Source: Cyathus striatus (lineage: Eukaryota > Basidiomycota > Agaricomycetes > Agaricales > Nidulariaceae). Taken from it: a stretch of DNA of 64,000 nt. The stretch covers positions 6,076,001 through 6,140,000 of the forward strand of contig JAOVFP010000004.1 of assembly GCA_025738555.1 (NCBI GenBank). Reading direction: 5' to 3'. Within the stretch, counting starts at the first letter, position 1. Every line of letters begins with the position of its first letter. Shown here one piece after another: positions 46,219 to 57,891 of the stretch. The position numbers and the translations under genes are program-made. The notes under the pieces were generated by a model. That model was not told the origin of the DNA. It ran no database searches and was given only the letters and a program-made list of their open reading frames with translations.

Positions 46219-47217
46219 TAGTCTTGCTTGCCATCCCCTCCCGATTGGGACACATCCTCAAAAGGATTTCCCAACATGAGGGTCTGGGCCACTTCAAAGG
46301 AAGAACAGGGGGGGGTCGAACTTCAGTCAACTCCGAAGTTTTTGATGGATTATGTAACACTCAGTTGACACCTTACCATATCGCATTTGTATTGCATCGC
46401 TATCTTATCCATATGTTTATTTCCCTCCACCTGCTTTACTGAACTATGCATGGCTACAATACTCGTTGATGGCCATCTGGAATGGAATTCAGTAGTGATT
46501 TTGAAGAATCATCTGCAATAGCAAGCTCTCCAGCTCAAGATCTTTATGATACTTCTAGCCCAGTTCCAGAAGTTATCTCTGGCCAATCTCCTTTGTCAAG
46601 TGACAATGAAATCATTGGAATACATTTCAATGAAATGTCAGATCAACCTGATGATCTTGAAGAAGATGACTTTGAATTTATGCTGCTAGACTCTTCAAAG
46701 GCATGCCAACCAGCTATGACATTAGAACACAAGACCTGGCTTGCACCACAGTGGATCTCAAGTGTTCCTCATTTCTCACTTCCTATATTCCTCCATACAC
46801 TATTGTGTAGTGGGGGAGGGAGTGAAGGGAGGAATGAGTGCACCAGTAGTTGTTAATCTTGCTGCTTTGGAGCGAGGAGGGGTAACAGTAGTGTTTTCAT
46901 CCCAGTTAGAGGGGAGCCTTCGCTTTAGGACATGTTTATTGTTCAAAGGAGTGTGTGTATTCATGATAAAGAATAAAATATGAAGTTTAAGCGTTACGTG
47001 AGTGGAATGCGCGAGAATACGATAATGCATACGCGTTCGGAATGGTCAGTTCAGCACGCGACGATGCTTATATAATCCATCAAAGGCTTCGGAATTGACC
47101 GAAGTTCGACCCCCCCCCCCCCCCCCCCGTTCTTCCTTTGAAGTGGCCCAGACCCTCACGTTGGGAAATCCTTTTTAGGATGTGTCCCAATCGGGAGGGG
47201 ATGGCAAGCGAGACTAG
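46219..47217. mobile_element. 1-kb inverted-repeat element spanning a CpG boundary
   Basis: Terminal inverted repeats of about 140 bp (46219-46352 and 47075-47217) start YTAGTCTYGCTTGCCATCCC. The flanks are GGTTCAGT (46211-46218) and GGTTCGGT (47218-47225), an 8-bp target duplication with one CpG change, which suits hAT or MULE elements. The left arm shows CA or TG at sites where the right arm still has CG (AACATG against AACGTG, TTCAGT against TTCGGT). A frame at 46482-46856 (acidic, Ser/Asp-rich) is unrecognised. A run of 19 C lies at 47110-47128 in the right arm. Confidence 0.82.
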
Positions 47218-47616
47218 GGTTCGGTGTGAAAGAGGCCTTTTGATGCCAGCAGGCTCCATGGAGTCCACAGGTTGCATGCTTGCAGGCGTTTGAGTGTACC
47301 TGTTGTAGTGTTGCTATGGGTTGGCTATGGGTTTAACTTTGTCGTCTGGTGACGTCATATACTTACACCCATCTGCCTCCGGTCTTACCTCCGACTCCCG
47401 AGTTCCGTTGGAGTTCGTTTACTGGTAGCGGGAGCTGGCTAGTTATCCATATACATGCTTAATCTCTACCACGATTATTTCCCACCATTAACCTATCTAA
47501 AAACATCTAATGGTTATAACAGAGTTATAAGCTATTCCATGGAAGGCTATGCGTAAATCATACATTTGTACATGCATACACCGATTTAACTAACAAATTC
47601 GTACAAGCCTCGTTAT

Positions 47617-49850
47617 CTAATCTGCAGTCATCTCCTTCTCAGATAATGAATTAGGTTTGCTGTCAGTGGAGCGGGTTGTTTTAACGGGACCAGTAAACCA
47701 ATACCTTCCACCATAAACAGGGAAGAAATAGTATGTAAGACATAATGAGATGATTCCACCTACCACCACGACTGAATAATTCATATCAGCGGAGGTGGGC
47801 CCAGGATTAGTAGGGAAGAGCAAGACTAAAACCATGAATGCCATAAATAAAAGAGCAACATATGCAACTGGAGCGCTCTATAATCGCACGTCACCAAATC
47901 GTCGTGCAATATCGATTAGGTGTACATACCAATTTTCCCATATAAAAAGGACCTGGTACAAAAGTGCTACCTCCAAAAAATCTGGCCGCAATCGGAAGTG
48001 AGTAAGATATATATTGACACACGACTCCCATCGAAAAGATGGCGGCGATTGCTACTGGACCGGTAAAGGTGAGCAATCCAAGTAACATAGCGCAGAAGGC
48101 GCAAAAAATAACGCAATTGACTGGAGTTCCAGTGGTATGGTTGATTTTATAAAGATAATGGGACGGCGGTAGAGCACCGTCACGCGAAAGTGCGAACGTT
48201 TGACGCGATACCGTAACTAACTACAAGATGTCTGTGAGCACCGAATTAGTATATTTAAATGTGCTTACTGTGTCTATGGCGCACAAGTTTCTGTTGCAAC
48301 ATATACTAAGCCAGCATGAATCCCTTGTTTGATAACATTAACGTACACGGTGAGAATTATGAAGCTCCATACAACCAATGCTCCTCGCTTCCCGAAACTA
48401 TTCAGCAAGATCTGCACGTTGAATAACTCGAAAATTCAACTTTTAAAATGTTATACTAAGTACCACTTACAGTCACCATGGGCTGTCCAACCGGGTCAGA
48501 TAAGATAGCAGCTGTATCTGGTCCCATGTTGAAGGCCAGTGTTATATTGAGTGCTGAACGTGGCGATGACCCATTTTAGACGGGAAATAACAGAAACATC
48601 TGTTACTACACATACCCCAACCTAACACGCATCCGAGAGCTGTAGATACAATAATTGTGCGAGGAACATTTAAACTTGCATTTTTTACCTCTTCGCTAAT
48701 ATGGACACCGGCATCCATTCCGCCTTGAAAGGGCTTAGACATAAAGCTACAATAATTAATGATTATGACGCACCCATTGTCCACGCCGGTGCCAACCAGG
48801 AGAGCATAAAAGCGAATCCGCTAGGCCACAACGATACTAAAACCACACACGATTCTAGTCATTTTGAAAGAAGAATAATGTTAATAGTATACGTACGGTT
48901 TTCGAAATTCCCGAATGCAAACGGTGCAGAGTTCTTGAACTCAGACGGAGTGGCGACGGGTAAAGCAATCAGGAGAGCAACAAAAAGACTGAACACTGAT
49001 TAGAATCACGTCTTAGTGAACGATATGGCACCTACAGGATGTTCAATGTGATTGAATAAGGTTGAATTTTTGCAAGAGTACTTGTAGCGAGACTAGCAAC
49101 GAGAGAATGTAGGAGTAACAAACCACAAAATACACCACTTTGAAAGAGTTAAGATTGATCTTCTATACGTATTATTATAGCTATCAGCTCACAATTTTTG
49201 CCCTGATGTTGGGATGTAAGTGCCATCTGTTCCTATTGATACTGCTGCTGGTGTTTGAACCGATAGCGCAAACTCCAGCCCCGAGACTCCAGCGATGTAG
49301 CCTACACTGTTAGCATCTGGTTTGAGGTATAAACGTAAGACAGACAAGTATATAATTTTGAATGAGACTTACACCCGACAACCCATGAAGCAACCTTACG
49401 GTAACGGGGTGGCGAATACTTGAAGGTCCAATAGTAAAGTCCACCTGAAGTTGGAGCAGATGAAGCCAACTCGGCCATTGCAAAGGCAATAGTCATCACA
49501 AAGACGGAGCATGTTCCCCACTGCAGAAGAATAAAGGTAATTATTCCCATACTCGTAATGAAAATCCCAGCACGCACCCCCCATACCAGACCAACAGCAC
49601 CGCCATATGGTAATGCATAAACAAGGACTGAACTGCGGATGATATCAGCAGCATATATAAAAATGCCAGCTACATCTCGAGCTCACGTTATAGACTGAAC
49701 AACGCCGGTTATGCTAAAGCCCAGACCTAAGAGTTGTAATAAGCTGAAGTCCCGCTTTAATTCTTGTCTGTATCCCAAAGAAGCGAGGAGCTCCTCATCG
49801 CTGGACATTTTGGCTTTCGTTGTGACAGGAGCATCTTTGGTGGAAGACAT
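47617..49850 (-). CDS. APC-family amino-acid/GABA-type permease, intact
   Basis: From ATG 49850 the model runs through about thirteen exons and twelve short GT-AG introns to TAG 47617, giving about 525 aa. The N-terminus is hydrophilic (MSSDEELLASLGYRQELKRDF), then about twelve membrane segments follow. Family motifs include the TM1 region LLGLGFSITGV, MAELASSAPTSGGLYYW after TM2, GMDAGVHISEEVKNA, the TM8 region with SRQTFALSRDGALP, and PGPFYMG before the final helices. These are the amino acid/choline transporter group of fungi (Uga4-like), proton-coupled uptake of amino acids, GABA or related amines at the plasma membrane; the substrate cannot be told from sequence. All intron phases agree and no internal stop was seen. 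Confidence 0.88.
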
Positions 49851-50167
49851 TGGGAAGTGGGCATGCGATAGGAAGCTTTGTTGAGATTAGACATATAAAA
49901 GGGTGTTTATACACAATTGGAAGTCATCAACATGCGCACACCAGACAAAACTTCTGTCATCTGGTACACTGCCATAAACCGAATGGAAGCAATATGGAGG
50001 AACAGCGGGAAGATACATAACCTTGTAAGCTTAAGATCTTGAGGCCTTATCAGTATCTATTATCGTCTTCGTGGATAAATAGGCTCAGATGGAGCTTCCC
50101 AGTGCCACCATAAGTATATTTAGATTTCTTCAAAAGTCGTATCTGTGGATATACGCCCATTGGGAAT
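49851..50167. other. Permease promoter side and duplication edge
   Basis: Upstream region of the permease, with normal CpG. No motif could be assigned with confidence. Similarity to the 36-kb locus starts abruptly at about 50168. Confidence 0.5.
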
Positions 50168-50743
50168 CGAAAGAATATTTGAACGGTCTGCACCTAAAAG
50201 CGTCCACATAGATAACTGTTCCAAGGAACTCATGATTAGCATTATCAGGAAGGTTCGGTATGTCGAAATTTTAACTCTGCGGATGCCATCCACGAGTTCT
50301 CCGACGAAGGCCTTGCAACATTTGTCACGGGCGAAAAATCCTCATACACTTCCTTTGTTAAAGGAGCTGCATATGGAAATTGTAGAGGGCTTATCCTCCA
50401 CGGTTAAAGACTATCTGGTCGAGGAGGTTTTGAAGGGTAGATCGAGTGGTCTTCATGAATCTATCGAAGGATCCCCGGAACCGGTTCATTTATCCTATGT
50501 CAAGCTAAACATGGAGGTTCCTCACTCTTATTACGAGGAATATGCTTCCCTAGACACAAATCTCTGTATGGATGATATAAAGGTCTCGCAGGTGAATTAT
50601 CGATGGAGATCGATTTTGATGTAAGAGTCGCAGAACTAGGGGAAGATGTTACAGACGTTGAGGGCCGGGAGGAGGAAGGGAACCAGATAGTCGAAGAAAT
50701 GCGTAAAGTATCAGATGGCGAGGACAATGGCATTTGGTCGTAA
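50168..50743 (+). pseudogene. LRR-type protein fragment, copy 2
   Basis: It codes the same C-terminal LRR region as 36146-36718 (VHIDNCSKELMISIIRKVRY, LPLLKELHMEIVEG, LSYVKLNMEVP). It shares the upstream register break and has its own one-base deletion at about 50583 (AAGGTCTCG against AAAGCTCTCG), after which an acidic tail continues in another frame to TAA 50741-50743. Nothing N-terminal remains. Confidence 0.7.
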
Positions 50744-51249
50744 TTGTAGCGCTCATAGATTATTGACTGACTCAATTACTGACGTTTGACGATGTACTTT
50801 GTAGAGACAACGGACATCAGCATTAGAATATGTAAGATATATGGCAGGATTCAATTGAAGGTCACGCAGTACGATGATTCTGGATAGTTTGTAGTCAAAC
50901 AGAGCATCGTCGGAAACTACAAGCACACATTCGGAAACATACGCAGCAGCCATGCATGGCAGCCTGCCCCTAGTCCCCCTCATAAGCTCAAAGACCACCA
51001 AACTCCTCCCCCGCTTTGCTCATACCACTCCCTCTCCTCGCCTAGTACCATAGGTGGTTCGAGACTCTTCACCTTCCGCGTTAGCTACCCTGCATGCACG
51101 ATCGTGCGTTCAAAAGAGTTTGAGTCTGTCAGAGGTAGAGGCATCAGCTTGCATAACTGCTGCGTTAAGACGTGACCTTGGCCGAAACATAGCGTGCGAG
51201 GCCTCAGATAAAAACGCCATCATAGCTCCCTCTGGATTCGCCCTCGCAA

Positions 51250-52900
51250 GCTTTAGCTATCCCTAAAAACCCTCCACCCCGAAGCAACTACCGAAACTTT
51301 CGGTATATCTCTGAGGATCATTCCCTCCTCCCGCAGTATCGTGGAAAGCTGTAGGATATTTTTCACCCACTACTGTAGCTGCTCCGCCTGTGCGTTCGCG
51401 GTTTTCAAGGTGCATAATGAACAAGTGGCCGAGAACTTAGGAGGCTCCAGCCCTCGCCGCCTTCCACCAACCTGTACAGCAGCTAATGCGGGAACGTGGT
51501 CCTAGATGGAAGCTTTGCACATCGTGGCTACAGGACGAGGCTATGGGACATGGGGTACCACAAACAGTAAGCGTCAGTACAACGAGCCGAAGAAAGCAGG
51601 AAAAATATACATGTACATAACAGCTATCCCAGCTCCTCGCAATACCCCATCACCAGCTCCAAGTTAACTTTCAACTCTGATCGAACTTCCAGAATTTTCG
51701 TATACCCACCCCGTGCTCCCGGAGCATCCTGGAAGGCGGTTCGAGGCTCTTCAAAACCAGCCTTTGCAGCTTCGATTGCTCGACGAAGGTCAAGTAGCTC
51801 AGGAAGAGCACCTTTAGGTCGACAATATCCATTCATCCCCACTCGTATCCGCTCTCGAAATCATTATCCCATCGACAATCGCGGTCTGAGACTTATCAGA
51901 CTACATCCATTCATCCTCAAACCTACACTCTCGATTTGAAGCCATAAGCGACTGACGGACGCAGTCGCGCTCGCCGAAACTACCGTTTCCCCTTCAACAA
52001 CACTTAGCATCTCACAGTATCATTGTAGACTGTAGAGAAGGCAGAAAGTAATGCCGATGATGAAGTCTCATGGACGGCGGAGACCACAGCACAAGCCATT
52101 CCACTGCTCTAAGGCGCCCGCCCGCTCGAGACGCATGGAGGCGCATAAATGTGAATGTGGAATAGAAAGGGCTACAGCATCCGTACCAAGCCGTGCCAGC
52201 GCTCGATAATAACTCCAAGGTCTAACAAGACCGAAACCGGTACAATTCAAAGGTGCACCGTAGAATCATCAAGTCCTGTCCTCCTCTCGACTCAGAGTCT
52301 CGGTCTTAAGCTCAGTGCGTATCGACAACCAGCAGGACTATGTACATCAATAGAGTCCCTGGCTATCCCCTAACATCCGTTGATCAAGCCATAACGCACA
52401 GGCCGCACGGTGTGCTAGAGACTGTATCGTCTCACCACCGCTGAGAATCCCAGAGGAACTTCCATTCCCTCATCACAAAGATAACTAAGTGATACCCCAG
52501 CGCCAATGATCACGAAGGGAACCGAGACTCACTAGTGTCATTGTTATACAGATCAACAGCCTCGCCATACGCTCCTGATCTCCTCGTATTTTCGGCTATT
52601 CCGTCTAAGCATGTACGATGTGCTATTGTTGTAAGTCATGGCAATGGTTTCGAAAATCTACGAAATAAAACAACTAAATCAGCAAGGCGAGAAGAGATAG
52701 GACTGTAAGCTCACCTAAAACAGTTCCCTCGATTCACTTTCTCTGAACTATAGGACTATGGAGTGTCCAGCACTGCGCTTCGCAGTAGCTCGGTTCCTTG
52801 CGATTTTCTAGAGATACAGGTATGTTACCGACGATGTTGAAGAGATGGATAACGAATGGTACAATGAGCAAGAGAGAGGATTGAGAAAATTCAAAGTGCA
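51250..52900 (-). pseudogene. TPR-protein remnant, copy 2
   Basis: Minus-strand pieces correspond to 37231-38560. One readable piece is 51624-51842 (LLDLRRAIEAAKAGFEEPRT, AFQDAPGARGGYTKILEVRS). A TPR-like piece near 52560-52600 reads SGAYGEAVDLYNNDT. The exon matching the start of copy 1 contains a stop (VLDTP-stop). Splice-like sites are preserved. The block is not functional as it stands. Confidence 0.4.
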
Positions 52901-53044
52901 GAGGAAGGAGGACGTTGATCGCAGGTGGAAGAGAGTCAGTAGAGAAGGTTCGAGAGAGCGCAGGCCTTGCGTCGGTCGGAGCCTAAATCGGAACCTGTTC
53001 TCGTGACGTATCAACAATTACGTAACATCATTGGGCCTACAACC

Positions 53045-54089
53045 TAGACCGGTAGCCGGTCGGTATCGTGAGACTGCGTTCACGCGATATGAACGATTGT
53101 ATCGTGTCGATATACCGACCGGTCCAACTCGTCGAATTTAGAAGGGGTAAAAGTTATTATCGGTGTTAAGGGTTCGAAAATCTCCTTTTTGGGATTTTCG
53201 AATCCTCGTGCGCGCGCCTTATCCCTCGTCCCTCATCTCTTCTCTGTCCCCTAGACGGTCCCTCCCCTTCTACCCTCATCATTATAAGTAGAAAACCACG
53301 TTCACATCCTTTCGCGTCACTACGCATGCCACCCTCCCTTACCTGGCCCTCTCTGAACTTGAAGCCATAACCAAGAATCATACTAGCCTCGAGCTCTTTA
53401 GCTATTGCCTTGCTCGTACTCTCACCTCTACTTGATACCTTGTGGACACTAGGCTTTAGGAACTGATTCGCGGTAGCAAGGATCACGTTGCTTTTGCTTT
53501 GCTGTGTGGGGATATGCAGGGAGATATAGCGGGGGGATGGTGGAGTTGGTTGAAGGTGCCAATTGGATGCGCCTGGTTGAGACAAGGCAAACTAGTGTGT
53601 ATACTTTCAGCTTTCTTTCATATACTCCACTGCATCTATTGATATATGCTTTGAATTTTATCCTTTAAACACTTAAGTCTCGCTGCATTTTGACCAGGAT
53701 TCAATATAAAGCCACCTATTGGAGCTCGATTAGCACAGTGGGCGGCAGCAGGCACTTCATCTTGGGTCTTGGATTGCGGATATGGTGACGATAGAGATGC
53801 TTGTAACATTTATTATGTACATGAAATATTAAATGAATGAAAAGTATATAATGAAATGGGAACAAACACGGTACAGAGGGGAGACGATGCAGAGGACAGG
53901 GAGACAAGGCATAGGCGCAAGGATTCGAAAATCCCAAAAAGGAGATTTTTTTGAAGCCCAAAATGCCTTAACGCCGATAACTTTTACCCCTCCTAAATTC
54001 GACGAGTTGGACCGGTCGGTATATCGACACGATACAATCGTTCATATCACGTGAACGTAGTCTCACGATACCGACCGGCCACCGGTCTA
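53045..54089. mobile_element. MULE-like MITE with about 170-bp inverted repeats
   Basis: Long terminal inverted repeats (53045 to about 53215 and about 53918 to 54089, start TAGACCGGTRGCCGGTCGGT) are more than 90% alike. A perfect 9-bp duplication, CCTACAACC, lies at 53036-53044 and 54090-54098. Long inverted repeats with a 9-bp duplication are typical of Mutator-like elements. The arms themselves hold an inner inverted pair (CCGGTCGGTAT and ATACCGACCGG). No transposase is present; a 139-codon minus-strand frame at 53166-53585 has no recognisable domain. Confidence 0.88.
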
Positions 54090-54098
54090 CCTACAACC

Positions 54099-54827
54099 TG
54101 CCTACAACGTTAATTTCCTTTTACAAAGGCAAGTACTTACTTACTTGTCGACTTTTTTCAATCGCATCGAGAGAATTACAGCGTCACTAAATCTAATTGT
54201 CTTCTCCTGTAAGTACCAACGATTGGGGATATTTCCAGGTTCCAACCGTCCACATTGCTTTTGTCTCTGAGTCCGTTCATGTCAATTTAAAAGTGTTACC
54301 ATCTGTCACAACAGGTGAGCACAATACAAGGTGCTCCATATTCGCTGATATAAACGTAACCTGTAACGCAGCCATTGTACCTGAAAGCAAGTACATCTAC
54401 CTTTCAGTGCGAGTAATCTCCATCCTACATTCTGGACAACAAGTGCAAGTCGCAATGTCGTGGTTACCGTACTTACCCCGCGTGATAGCTGCAATATAGC
54501 CATGTCATATCATCACAGCATATATACCGCCGACTGCGTCGATCATAGATATGTCAGTGCGTCGTTATGAGGAGTGCGTTATTGTATCTTTTCAGGAAAT
54601 CATTCTCAATCGCAGTCCTTGAAGGGGTTATACGGAAAGATAAGATAGGAAAATGCATTACAACTCCCGATTGAAAGGTTTCAACGAGTATGCGCCCCTA
54701 GATGTTTGCTTCATTTGCTATTACTGGCGACATAGCTTTACATGCCTATAAATCCCACTTCACCCCCCTGATTATTCCTGCATTATACAACTCCCCCAAA
54801 AAATCCAAACAATACTTGGCAGAAGAA
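54099..54827. other. Upstream region of the 54.8-kb gene
   Basis: No gene is supported. A 100-codon frame at 54197-54499 has no family features. The last 130 bp before 54828 are open in the same frame as the next gene but look like a leader. Confidence 0.45.
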
Positions 54828-56300
54828 ATGGCAGATCTGGGACCCGCTACTGACGAGCTGTCTCAACGCATGGATCAACTGCAGGCCGTTCTCATTGCCG
54901 AACTGTCCCAGCGCGTGAATCAACTGCAGGTCGCTCTTTTTGCTGAGCTGTCCCAGCGCATGGATCAATTGCACGCCGCTCTCATTGCTGCAATTCGCCC
55001 ACCTTCTCAAGCAACACAGAAGAGCGAGCCAGACGATGATGGACCCATGAACCGAGCTGCGGAGACCTATGGCAGGCCACAGACACCCGAGCGCAATAAT
55101 CCCGTTCTCCCGCCTACTCCGGGGGACACGCCTTACGTGAATCGTATACGCCCCATGATGTCAAGGCCGGCCAAAGTCGAGTGAGTTGTTCAATTGTCAT
55201 ATGAAATATAAGTAACTAACGCCTTTTAAGAAACCCGCCAGTATCGAACAAGGAAGTAAACGATCAAAGTGTACAAGACCCTGAACTGCTGGAGGATTAC
55301 CGTAGGCTTCCTAATCTACGGTAGGTCAAAATCGTCGACCTTGCAGGTATTACCATCCTGATTTGTTACTGTCTACAGCGCCGGGAAATTTATCTGTTAT
55401 TATGATAAAAGACAAGAAGAAGTTCCGAAGGGGTATCCATATTCTTCCTGGAAAAACGATGATATATACAGGTAACTCAGGTAGACACAACCTTTGAAAG
55501 TATTCTAATCAGTCGAACGATAGACTCCTTCGCCCCGCAATCCGTTTTGACATCTCCGAACGATATGTAAACCCATCTCGAGTTGATCCTCAGAAGCTCT
55601 CTGCTCTACAAACAGCGACTTCTCCCGAGCGATACAGGCTCCAAGTGGACATTGGATGGGGCCAGTTTAAGGATGCTGTCTGCATATCCCCGATATATAC
55701 CTTCCTTTCATCCGTTGTTTCAGCTTCGCCCGGGACTTTGAACTCCGTGGAGTACAAATACCTAAGTGGACTACTTCATGCACAAGAATGGGAACGGATG
55801 ATGGCGACGATGTGCATGGCTTTCGATAAGCCCATTTTACAAGCCGACCTCAGGTCTGAAAATATCATTTCGTTTTCAACGCCAGCAGTAGATAGAGGTA
55901 ACTCAATCCGTACTCATTACTCCTCTGTTCTCATTGTTGTTATTAACAGGAACGACTGCGGGTGTGCCTCCAAATGTTGTCACCTATGATAAATTTATAA
56001 TGAATTGTGGAGATGAAAGTAAGCCCTCTCATAACTACCTTTTGTTGAATATTCATGGAAAGTTCAGTTCCGGTGTACGATGCTACTGGTCTTGCTTCCT
56101 TGCCTTTAAATGAAGAATATCTCGACCGACTTCGTTTCTCGACATTACCTCGCTGGAGAACAGAGATTCCCACAGGCTCATGCGCTATAGTTGCTTATAG
56201 TGCCTCTTGCTCTTACGTAGCAAAGATATCAGGGCCAAATAAATGGAGGCTCTATACGAACATTAAATGGGTGATTATATTGGGGAGAGGTTCGAATTGA
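54828..56300 (+). CDS. Unknown spliced gene with heptad-like 15-aa repeats
   Basis: I do not recognise the family. The start ATG 54828 (MADLGPATDEL) is preferred over 54702, whose extra 42 residues look like leader. Six GT-AG introns (48-60 bp) keep phase to TGA 56298-56300, giving about 400 aa. Residues of about 10-54 are three tandem units of 15 aa (ELSQRMDQLQAVLIA and variants) with a coiled-coil pattern, coded by 45-bp repeats at 54855-54989. A Pro-rich linker follows (PQTPERNNPVLPPTPGDTPY). The C-terminal 280 residues look globular (RLQVDIGWGQFKDAVC, LLHAQEWERMMATMCMAF). No signal peptide or membrane segment is evident. CpG is normal and the frame is intact, so it is probably a live gene. 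Confidence 0.65.
54855..54989 (+). repeat. Three 45-bp tandem coding repeats
   Basis: Three consecutive in-frame units begin GARCTGTCYCARCGC and code 15 aa each. They differ by a few substitutions only, so copy number could vary between strains. Confidence 0.85.
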
Positions 56301-56918
56301 TGGTCCAAATGGAGGAAGAATTATTAAATGTAATTGTATACTTCCTCTCGCTATTTTACTCGTCTACGTTGTAACATTACATTTGATGCTGTCTTGTATA
56401 AATATTATGAACAATCAGATATTCTTTAAACCTCATCACCAACCCCTCCACGGCAGCCCACGAAAGTCTGAAATCAGACAACAAAAAGTACTTATACACA
56501 TAGTAGCAGGGGGTGTATGTATAACTAGCTGGAGGTCAGGACTCGGGACTCAGTTGGACGACTCAGTCCCCGTCATGAGCGCTTCAATGCGCGTCTTTAA
56601 AGAGTGAACGTCGTAGCCTGTGCTGCTTGTATTTAATATATACAAACTATATGAATACATTTTCAGCGATGTAATTTTCTAAAACGGTCGTGACCTTCAA
56701 GTAAATGACACCCGCTCACCAGCTTATCTAAGCTATCTCTCAAGAATAATAAGAGTAATATATGACGTAGCTTATTTACGTACTATTGTGCCGAGCCGGT
56801 AAACGTAGTAGAAACGTTGATTCGAAATGTGAGTCATGATGCGATGGCTGCTGGCAATGAATGATTTTCATTTTTTCATTTTTCATCTCCCAACCAACTC
56901 CTAGCACTGGTCTACAGT
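56301..56918. other. Intergenic region
   Basis: No gene or repeat is supported. CpG is normal. It ends with the promoter side of the F-box gene. Confidence 0.5.
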
Positions 56919-57891
56919 ATGGAGGACATTAGCGCAGCTGACATTATTTCGTGAGTATATTCACTAATTATTACGGATTCACTACATTCATCTTACTTTC
57001 GAGTCCCAAGCACCACGCTATGCAAATTCATCTCCAGCCCAATTATCACTCAGCCTTTCGCTTTCCCCGAGATCGATCTGGATATGTTCCAACTCAATCC
57101 GACTTATCAAGCATTCAGAATCTGATCTCGTTAGGTGGTGAGGTCGAACGTAATGTTGCAGTTCGATTACAGGAAATTCGAAAGTTCAACGCTCTTCAGC
57201 GTTCATTGTTAGCGCCAATACGCAGGTTGTCTGAAGATGTCCTTGTCGAAATATTTAGACTCTTAGTGAGCAATCCGATCGAAATTGGAACAAGAGAAGG
57301 CCACATTTGGAACTTATGGCGAGTCTCTGTATACTGGCGAGAAGTGTTGGAACGCACCCCACAACTGTGGAATAAATTTCAAGTCGGGAGGAGAGACATT
57401 AAACCAGAGACCATCGCCCGCCGTATCGATTGGTGTCTTAAATTCTCAGGAACGGTGCCACTATCTATCTCTCTTCACCCTCCTTCTGACAGGGTACTCC
57501 CCCTTCTGGCGGTGGAAAATATTGCCCGCCATGCAAATCGACTGCTTTACTTTTCAGTCGGTGACGATATCATCTATCGGGCATCCGAGGAGACTAACAT
57601 GCAGAAATAGTTCAAGAATGTGGACTTGCTCAACTTCAAACGTTGATTTTGAAAAATCGTAGTTGGCCCATGGACACTTACCGTATTTTCTGGACCGCGA
57701 CCGGCCTCGAAGATCTCAAGATGAAGGGTCAAGAAATAGATTACCTATTGGATATGCCTTGGAAGAGAATTAAAAGGCTGACAATGAAGTCGTGCCATGT
57801 CCGAGGAGAGGACTTGATCTCGGTATTGAAAAATATGCCTGAGCTCGAAGAGCTATGTCATGAAAACCGAAATCGTCTTGCAAGATCTTAA
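56919..57891 (+). pseudogene. F-box/LRR protein, 5' part, frameshifted
   Basis: Exon 1 is 56919-56950 (MEDISAADIIS), with a 53-bp intron and exon 2 from 57004. A coiled segment and an F-box follow (SLLAPIRRLSEDVLVEIFRL, then WNLWRVSVYWREVLERTPQL). At about 57606 a single-base loss brings TAG after NMQ. The coding resumes in the next register (EIVQECGLAQLQTLILKNRS) with LRR-like units (LEDLKMKGQEID, IKRLTMKSCHVRG, MPELEEL) until 57870. The gene then stops in unrelated sequence. Its likely continuation is at 58896-59684. F-box proteins recruit substrates to SCF ubiquitin ligases. Confidence 0.8.

Larger units (their letters stand above)
50168..53035. repeat. Segmental duplication, copy 2 (LRR + TPR block)
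   Basis: It is the partner of 36146 to about 38750. At the right end the alignment is broken by the MITE at 53045-54089 and appears to resume for a short way at 54099 (AAGTACTTAC step). Shared decay and loss of intact frames in both copies point to duplication of an already damaged block. Confidence 0.75.

Noticed and set aside
46482..46856. Independent acidic protein gene
   Set aside because: It lies wholly inside an inverted-repeat element in CpG-poor DNA, without recognisable relatives; probably leftover coding sequence of the element.
53735..53785. A tRNA-Met-like gene
   Set aside because: Box A resembles a tRNA, but the anticodon and T stems do not pair and box B is poor.
54197..54499. 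100-codon open frame
   Set aside because: No start context, splice structure or family features; it lies between the MITE and the next gene.
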